The notes under the pieces were generated by a model. The model was given only the letters and a program-made list of their open reading frames with translations, was not told the origin of the DNA and did no database searches. Positions 57,620-64,000 of a stretch of 64,000 bases of DNA are shown piece after piece. Every line of letters starts with the position of its first letter. The stretch's first letter is position 1. The stretch is taken from contig JAPDFW010000091.1 of the NCBI GenBank assembly GCA_028826165.1, positions 62,001 to 126,000 of the forward strand. The letters are read 5' to 3'. This stretch comes from Anaeramoeba ignava. Taxonomy: Eukaryota > Metamonada > Anaeramoebidae. The position numbers and the translations under genes are program-made.

Positions 57620-60135
57620 TTCCATTTTAAATCAATTTTAATTCCATTTAATATTAATTTTAAATCAATTTTAAATCAATTTTAAATCAATTTTAAATCA
57701 ATTTTAAATCAATTTTAAATCAATTTTATATCAATTTTATATCAATTTTAAATCAATTTTATATCAATTCTATATTAATTTTAAATCAATTTTATATTAA
57801 TTTTAAATCAATTTTATATTAAATTTAAATCAATTTTATATCAATTTTATATCAATTTTATATCAATTTTAAATCAATTTTATATTAATTTTAAATCAAT
57901 TTTATATTAATTTTATATCAATTTTAAATCAATTTTATATTAATTTTAAATCAATTTTATATCAATTTTATATTAATTTTAATATTAATTTTAAATCAAT
58001 TTTAAATCAATTTTATATTAATTTTAAATCAATTTTATATTAATTTTAAATCAATTTTAAATCAATTTTAAATCAATTTTATATCAATTTAATATTAATT
58101 TTAAATCAATTTTAAATCAATTTTATATCAATTTTATATCAATTTTATATCAATTTTAAATCAATTTTAAATCAATTTTATATCAATTTTATATCAATTT
58201 TATATCAATTTTAAATCAATTTTAAATCAATTTTAAATCAATTTTAAATCAATTTTATATCAATTTTAAATTAATTTTAAATCAATTTTAAATCAATTTT
58301 AAATTAATTTTAAATCAATTTTAAATCAATTTTAAATTAATTTTAAATCAATTTTAAATTAATTTTAAACCAATTTTAAATTAATTTTTAATTCCATTTT
58401 AAATCAATTTTAAATTAATTTTAAATTAATTTTAAATCAATTTTATATCAATTTTAAATCAATTTTAAATCAATTTTATATCAATTTTATATCAATTTTA
58501 TATTAATTTTATATCAATTTTATATCAATTTTAAATCAATTTTAAATCAATTTTAAATCAATTTTAAATCAATTTTATATCAATTTTAAATCAATTTTAA
58601 ATTAATTTTAAATCAATTTTATATTAATTTTAAATCAATTTTATATCAATTTTAAATTAATTTTAAATCAATTTTAAATCAATTTTAAATCAATTTTAAA
58701 TCAATTTTAAATCAATTTTATATCAATTTTAATATCAATTCTAAATCAATTTTAAATCAATTTTAAATCAATTTTATATCAATTTTAAATCAATTTTAAA
58801 TCAATTTTATATCAATTTTATATCAATTTTATATCAATTTTAAATCAATTTTATATCAATTTTAAATCAATTTTATATCAAATTTATTAATTTTAAATCA
58901 ATTTTTATATCAATTTTATATCAATTTTAAATCAATTTTAAATCAATTTTATATCAATTTTAAATCAATTTTAAATCAATTTTAAATCAATTTTAAATCA
59001 ATTTTATATCAATTTTATATTAATTTTATATCAATTTTAAATCAATTTTATATCAATTTTATATTAATTTTAAATTAATTTTAAATCAATTTTAAATCAA
59101 TTTTAAATCAATTTTTAATTCCATTTTAAATCAATTTTAAATCAATTTTAAATCAATTTTATATTAATTTTATATCAATTTTAAATTAATTTTATATCAA
59201 TTTTAAATCAATTTTAAAATCAATTTTAAATCAATTTTAAATCAATTTTATATCAAATTTTATATCAATTTTAAATCAAATTTATATCAATTTTAAATCA
59301 ATTTTATATCAATTTTATATCAATTTTAAATCAATTTTAAATCAATTTTAAATCAATTTTAAATCAATTTTAAATCAATTTTAAATCAATTTTATATCAA
59401 TTTTAAATCAATTTTAAATCAATTTTATATTAATTTTAAATCAATTTTAAATCAATTTTAAATCAATTTTATATCAATTTTTAAATCAATTTTATATCAA
59501 TTTTATATCAATTTTATATCAATTTTTAAATCAATTTTAAATCAATTTTATATTAATTTTAAATCAATTTTAAAATCAATTTTATATTAATTTTATATCA
59601 ATTTTAAATCAATTTTAAATCAATTTTAAATCAATTTTAAATCAATTTTTATATCAATTTTAAATCAATTTTATATCAATTTTATATCAATTTTTATATC
59701 AATTTTATATCAATTTTATATCAATTTTAAATCAATTTTAAATCAATTTTATATCAATTTTATATCAATTTTAAATCAATTTTAAATCAATTTTTATATC
59801 AATTTTAAATCAATTTTAAATCAATTTTTAAATCAATTTTAAATCAATTTTATATCAATTTTAATTTTAAATTAATTTTAAATTTTTTTAAATCAATTTT
59901 ATATCAATTTTAAATCAATTTTATATCAATTTTATATCAATTTTAAATCAATTTTATATCAATTTTATATCAATTTTATATCAATTTTATATCAATTTTA
60001 TATCAATTTTATATCAATTTTATATTAATTTTATATCAATTTTATATTAATTTTAAATCAATTTTAAATCAATTTTAAATCAATTTTAAATCAATTTTAA
60101 ATCAATTTTAAATCAATTTTAAATCAATTTTAAAT
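57620..60135. repeat. 2.5-kb intergenic array of AATTTTAAATC / AATTTTATATC
   Basis: About 220 units of 11-12 bases, mainly TCAATTTTAAA and TCAATTTTATA, with occasional TTAATTCCATTTTAAATCAA interruptions (57615, 58389, 59115). Ends at TTTAAAAAGTGGAATAAAAA near 60143. It lies between the 3' ends of two convergent genes, so it is probably mostly untranscribed or 3' flank. Confidence 0.96.
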
Positions 60136-60324
60136 TAATTTAAAAAGTGGAATAAAAATTAAAAATTTGAAATTCCAAACAAATCCATTTTTCCTTTTAT
60201 TTCTTTTTCTTTTTAATCGAAAAAAAAAAGTAAAATTTAAAAAGAAAAAACCCAAAAAAAAATAGAAAGAAAGAAAGAAAGAAAATCAAAAAAAAAAAAT
60301 TGTGAATCATTTTGTTTTGAAGAT
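60136..60324. other. 3' flank of the ankyrin-TKL kinase
   Basis: A/T- and A/G-rich, including GAAAGAAAGAAAGAAAG at 60265-60281. Nothing else seen. Confidence 0.4.
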
Positions 60325-62184
60325 TTATAATTTTGCCAAAATATCACAAACTTCATCAAAAGCTGGTCTAACATCGGGATCATGGTCCCAACATCTCTGA
60401 ATCAAATCAATAATTTCCTGCGGGGCTTGTTCAGTTGTTGGTAAATCAGGACGGACTCTTTTAAAACCGACTTCATTTCTCAAATCATAATTTTGGATTG
60501 AAATAAGATGAGCTTTATATGGAACCTCACGGAAGACAATTTCCCAAAGAACGAGACCGTAATTATACACATCGACTTTTGAGGAGTAGTTTGCTTCGCC
60601 TCTGAGAATCTCAGGAGCCATCCAGTTAAATGTTCCTACGTTAAGAGACATTTCTTGATCGATTTGATCCTCATTTGATTTAAATCTTGCTAATCCAAAA
60701 TCCGTTATTTTGATTCGGTTGTCTTCCGTTATTAATAAATTTGATGACTTCAAGTCTCGGTGAATTATGTTCATGCTGTGTAAGTACTTCATACCTTCTG
60801 CTATGTCTTTGGCATAATTTACTATCGTTGATTTTTTTAGTTTCAGTTTTTTTTTCTTTAATTTTTTTAGTCGATCAAATAGATTCCCTTTAGGTACATA
60901 TTCTAATACTATGCATGTTGGGTATTTGTCAGGATCTTGATCTTGATTTATATTGAAAGCGATTGTTTGAACGATGTTTGGATGATTTGATTTACTATAT
61001 TAATTTTAATTTTGAAATGAATTTTATTTTATAAATGAATTTTAATTTTAATTTTGATTTTAATTTCAAATTTGATTTTAATTTTGAAATGAATTTTAAT
61101 TTTAATTTTGATTTCAATTTCAATTTTAATTTTAATTTTGATTTTAATTTTAATTTTAAATTTAATTTTAATTTTAATTTTAATTTTAATTTTGAAATGA
61201 ATTTAATTTTAATTTTTAAATTGATTTTAATTTTAATTTTAATATGAATTTTAATTTTAATTTTAATATGAATTTTAATTTTATAAATGAATTTAATTTT
61301 GATTTTAATTTTAATTTTAATTTTAATTTTGATTTTAATTTCAATTTTGAAATGAATTTTAATTTTAATTTTAATTTTAATTATTTTAATTTTAATTTTT
61401 AAATTGATTTTAATTTTAATTTTAAATTAAATTTTAAATAAATTTTATAAATATAATTTTAATTTGAAATTCACCATAAAAGTGCAACTTCACGATGAAA
61501 AAGTTCTAAATTCTGTTGTTGAAGTTTTGGAAACTTTTTAATAGCAACAACTTTACCATTATATTCACCTTTCCAAACATCACCAAAAGCGCCACTTTTA
61601 ATAAAAGAGATTTCTTTAAGCTTAGCAGAATCGAGAGCAAAATCAGTTAAATTTTGAAGAGTTTCATTCTTATATTCATTAACAAAACGGAAATATAAAG
61701 AAGGAGAATAATCAATAAATTCAAGAGTATAAATTTCAATAAATTTTCTAACGGAATCATTTTCTGCCAAATCAATAGCCTTTTCATCATACGAGTCTCT
61801 GAGGAGTGGATTTGCCCCGAACTCCAGCAAAAGCTTAATTATACGGTTATTACTGCTGATGACCGCGACGTGGAGAGGGGTTTCCAAATTCTCGTCAGCG
61901 AGATCCACATCAGCCCCATTTTGAAGTAAAATTTCCGTTATATTTCGTGAACTGTTCGTCACTGCTATCTTCAGCGGCGTTGCTCCATATACATCGCATT
62001 CGTTGGGGTTCGCTCCTTTTTCTAAAAGCATCTTAATCACTTCGTTTTTTCCTTCTTGTACTGCAATGTGTAATGGCGTTTTTCCATCCATCTCGTTCTT
62101 CGTGTTTACATCATATCCTTCGTCAAGTAACTTCTTGATTGCTAGATTGTCGTTCCTCCAAATCGCTTCGAAAAATTCATCCAT
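60325..62184 (-). CDS. Ankyrin-repeat TKL-type protein kinase
   Basis: Two exons, 62184-61475 and 60994-60325, join in phase (1380 bases, 459 residues). Residues ~1-140 hold four ankyrin repeats (GKTPLHIAVQEGKNEVIKML, ATPLKIAVTNSSRNI, ETPLHVAVISSNNRI). The kinase domain starts near 190: SGAFGDVWKGEYNGKVVAIK with Lys near 216, Glu in FHREVALL, HRDLKSSN with Asp near 317, DFGLARF with Asp near 335, FNWMAPEIL, DVYNYGLVLWE and RCWDHDPDVRP. All catalytic residues are present, so it should be active. HRDLKSSN and the GTFNWMAPE activation-loop end are typical of tyrosine-kinase-like (TKL) serine/threonine kinases as in amoebae and plants. The intron is repeat-filled. Substrates unknown. Confidence 0.95.
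60998..61470. repeat. Intron-filling repeat in the ankyrin-TKL kinase (TTTTAATTTTGA)
   Basis: AATTTT hexamers with TTTGAAATGAATTTTAAT and TTTTATAAATGAATTT interruptions. Closely resembles the CARMIL intron repeat at 25951-26623. Confidence 0.93.
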
Positions 62185-62280
62185 TTAATTCCCTTTTTGT
62201 TTTGATTATTGATTTTTAAAATTGTTGAAAAAAAAATGATTTGGAATTTTGGAAAATAAAAAATTTCTTTCAAAAATTTT
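62185..62280 (-). promoter_or_regulatory. Presumed promoter of the ankyrin-TKL kinase
   Basis: About 95 bases of A/T runs between the kinase ATG and the satellite that follows. No clear TCATTTTT motif; assigned by position. Confidence 0.25.
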
Positions 62281-64000
62281 GAAAATTAATTATTAAAATT
62301 AATTCTATTTTAATTTATAGTATTTAAATAAATCATTTCTAAATATAATTTTAAAACAAAATATTAATAAATATTAAATTAAAATTAATTTAAAAATTAA
62401 TAAAAAATAAATCAAATATTTTCTAAAATAAATTATTAAAATTAATTCTATTTTAATTTATAGTATTTAAATAAATCATCTTTAAATATAATTTTAAAAC
62501 AAATTATTAATAAATATTAAATTAAAAATTAATTTAAAAATTAATAAAAAATAAATCAAAATATTTTGAAAATTAATTATTAAAAATAATTCTATTTTAA
62601 TTTATAGTATTTAAATAAATCATCTTTAAATATAATTTTAAAAACAAATCATTAATAAATAATAAATTAAAATTAATTTATAAATTAATAAAAATAAATC
62701 AAATATTTTCTAAAAGTAAATTAATAAAATTAATTCTATTTTAATTTATAGTATTTCAATAAAACATCTTTAAATATAATTTTAAAACAAATTATTTATA
62801 AATAATAAATTAAAATTAATTTAAAAATTAATAAAAATAAATAAAATATTTTCTAAAATAAATTAATAAAATTAATTATATTTTAATTTATAGTATTTAA
62901 ATAAATCATTTCTAAATATAATTTTAAAATAAATTATTAATAAATATTAAATTAAAATTAATTTAAAAATTAATAAAAATTAAATCAAATATTTTCTAAA
63001 ATAAATTAATAAAAATAATTCTATTTTTAATTTATATTATTTAAATAAATCATCTTTAAATATAATTTTAAAACAAATTATTAATAAATATTAAATTAAA
63101 ATTAATTTAAAAATTAATAAAAAATAAATAAAATATTTCCTAAAATTAATTATTAAAATTAATTCTATTTTAATTTATAGTATTTAAATAAATCATCTTT
63201 AAATATAATTTTAAAACAAATTATTTATAAATAATAAATTAAAATTAATTTAAAAATTAATAAAAAATAAATCAAATATTTTTGAAAATTAATTATTAAA
63301 AATAATTCTATTTTAATTTATAGTATTTAAATAAATCATCTTTAAATATAATTTTAAAACAAATTATTAATAAATATTAAATTAAAATTAATTTAAAAAT
63401 TAATAAAAAATAAATAAAATATTTTCTAAAAATTAATTAATAAAATTAATTCTATTTTAATTTATAGTATTTAAATAAATCATTTCTAAATATAATTTTA
63501 AAACAAATTATTTATAAATATTAAATTAAAATTAATTTAAAAATTAATAAAAATTAAATCAAATATTTTCTAAAATAAATTAATAAAAATAATTCTATTT
63601 TAATTTTATAGTATTTAAATAAATCATTTCTAAATATAATTTTAAAACAAAATATTTATAAATAATAAATTAAAATTAATTTAAAAATTAATAAAAAATA
63701 AATCAAATATTTTGAAAGTAAATTAATAAAAATAATTCTATTTTAATTTATAGTATTTAAATAAATCATTTCTAAATATAATTTTAAAACAAATTATTAA
63801 TAAATATTAAATTAAAATTAATTTAAAAATTAATAAAAATAAATAAAATATTTCCTAAAATTAATTAATAAAAATAATTCTATTTTAATTTATATTATTT
63901 AAATAAATCATCTTTAAATATAATTTTAAAAAACAAATTATTAATAAATATTAAATTAAAATTAATTTATAAATTAATAAAAAATAAATCAAATATTTTG
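62280..64000. repeat. Satellite array, unit about 142 bp, ~12 copies, runs off the window
   Basis: The marker TTTATAGTATTTAAATAAAT recurs near 62315, 62458, 62603 and onward every 141-145 bases. Variants ATCATTTCTAAA and ATCATCTTTAAA, and TATAGT versus TATATT, distinguish copies. No gene in it. Confidence 0.95.

Noticed and set aside
57620-60135. Telomere or centromere array
   Set aside because: The 11/12-mer lacks a G-rich strand, lies between ordinary genes, and the same unit occurs in another short intergenic spacer at 49.7 kb.
1-64000. Reassigned stop codons
   Set aside because: TAA and TGA both end recognisable proteins at expected positions (VPS15 and TFB2 at TGA; CARMIL, SDF2 and the kinase at TAA or TAG-type ends), so no recoding is needed.
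1-64000. tRNA, rRNA or other structured RNA genes
   Set aside because: No G+C-containing cloverleaf or conserved rRNA segment was seen by eye in the spacers; a covariance-model scan would be decisive.

Overview
The window is eukaryotic nuclear DNA from a very AT-rich protist. Genes are split by GT-AG introns, TAA and TGA both act as stops, coding tracts are rich in Asn/Gln/Lys, and non-coding DNA is almost entirely simple-sequence repeat. The gene families (RCC1-BTB, BTB-TLDc, Rho and Rab GTPases, CARMIL, CYRI, ankyrin-TKL kinase, exon-array armadillo protein) suggest a free-living amoeboid protist. They recall Anaeramoeba (Metamonada) or another amoeba, but this is inference from family content, not a placement.

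Layout: the 3' end of an unidentified gene (1-276); TFIIH subunit p52/TFB2 (557-2287, +); a CYRI/FAM49 gene with no visible 5' end (2575 to about 4440, -); a ~144-bp satellite (about 5.1-6.75 kb); a polytopic GT-C-like membrane protein (6886-9042, -); VPS15 (9272-15099, -), sharing a 113-bp divergent spacer with a frameshifted RCC1-BTB gene (15213-16946, +); BTB-BACK-coiled coil-TLDc (17614-19191, +); a duplicated fragment of the RCC1-BTB tail (20428-20754); a Rho-like protein without its GTPase motifs (20817-21404, +); an armadillo gene built from near-identical exons (21483-23692, +); CARMIL (23960-27267, -); a ~160-bp satellite (27.4-29.56 kb).

Then come an FAU-1/DUF402 RNase E/G-like gene (29577-31437, -); a MIT/coiled-coil, possibly NRBF2-like gene (31574-32843, -); a MORN-SAM-U-box gene with about 13 exons (33113-38265, -); a divergent Rab (38525-44551, -) with a 10-nt exon beside a 4.3-kb repeat intron; a GOST-type seven-TM protein (44689-48854, +); an SDF2-like MIR protein (49064-49675, +); a large multi-pass membrane protein with an Ig-like ectodomain (50666-57593, +); 2.5 kb of 11/12-mer repeat; an ankyrin-repeat TKL kinase (60325-62184, -); and a ~142-bp satellite to the window end.

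Functional themes: VPS15 and perhaps the NRBF2-like protein belong to class III PI3-kinase/autophagy; CYRI, CARMIL and the Rho-like protein are actin/leading-edge regulators. Exon models for TFB2, VPS15, CARMIL, the Rab, the GOST protein and the kinase close in phase over the whole CDS, so they are well supported. Several other genes carry single-base frameshifts that are either sequence errors or real decay.
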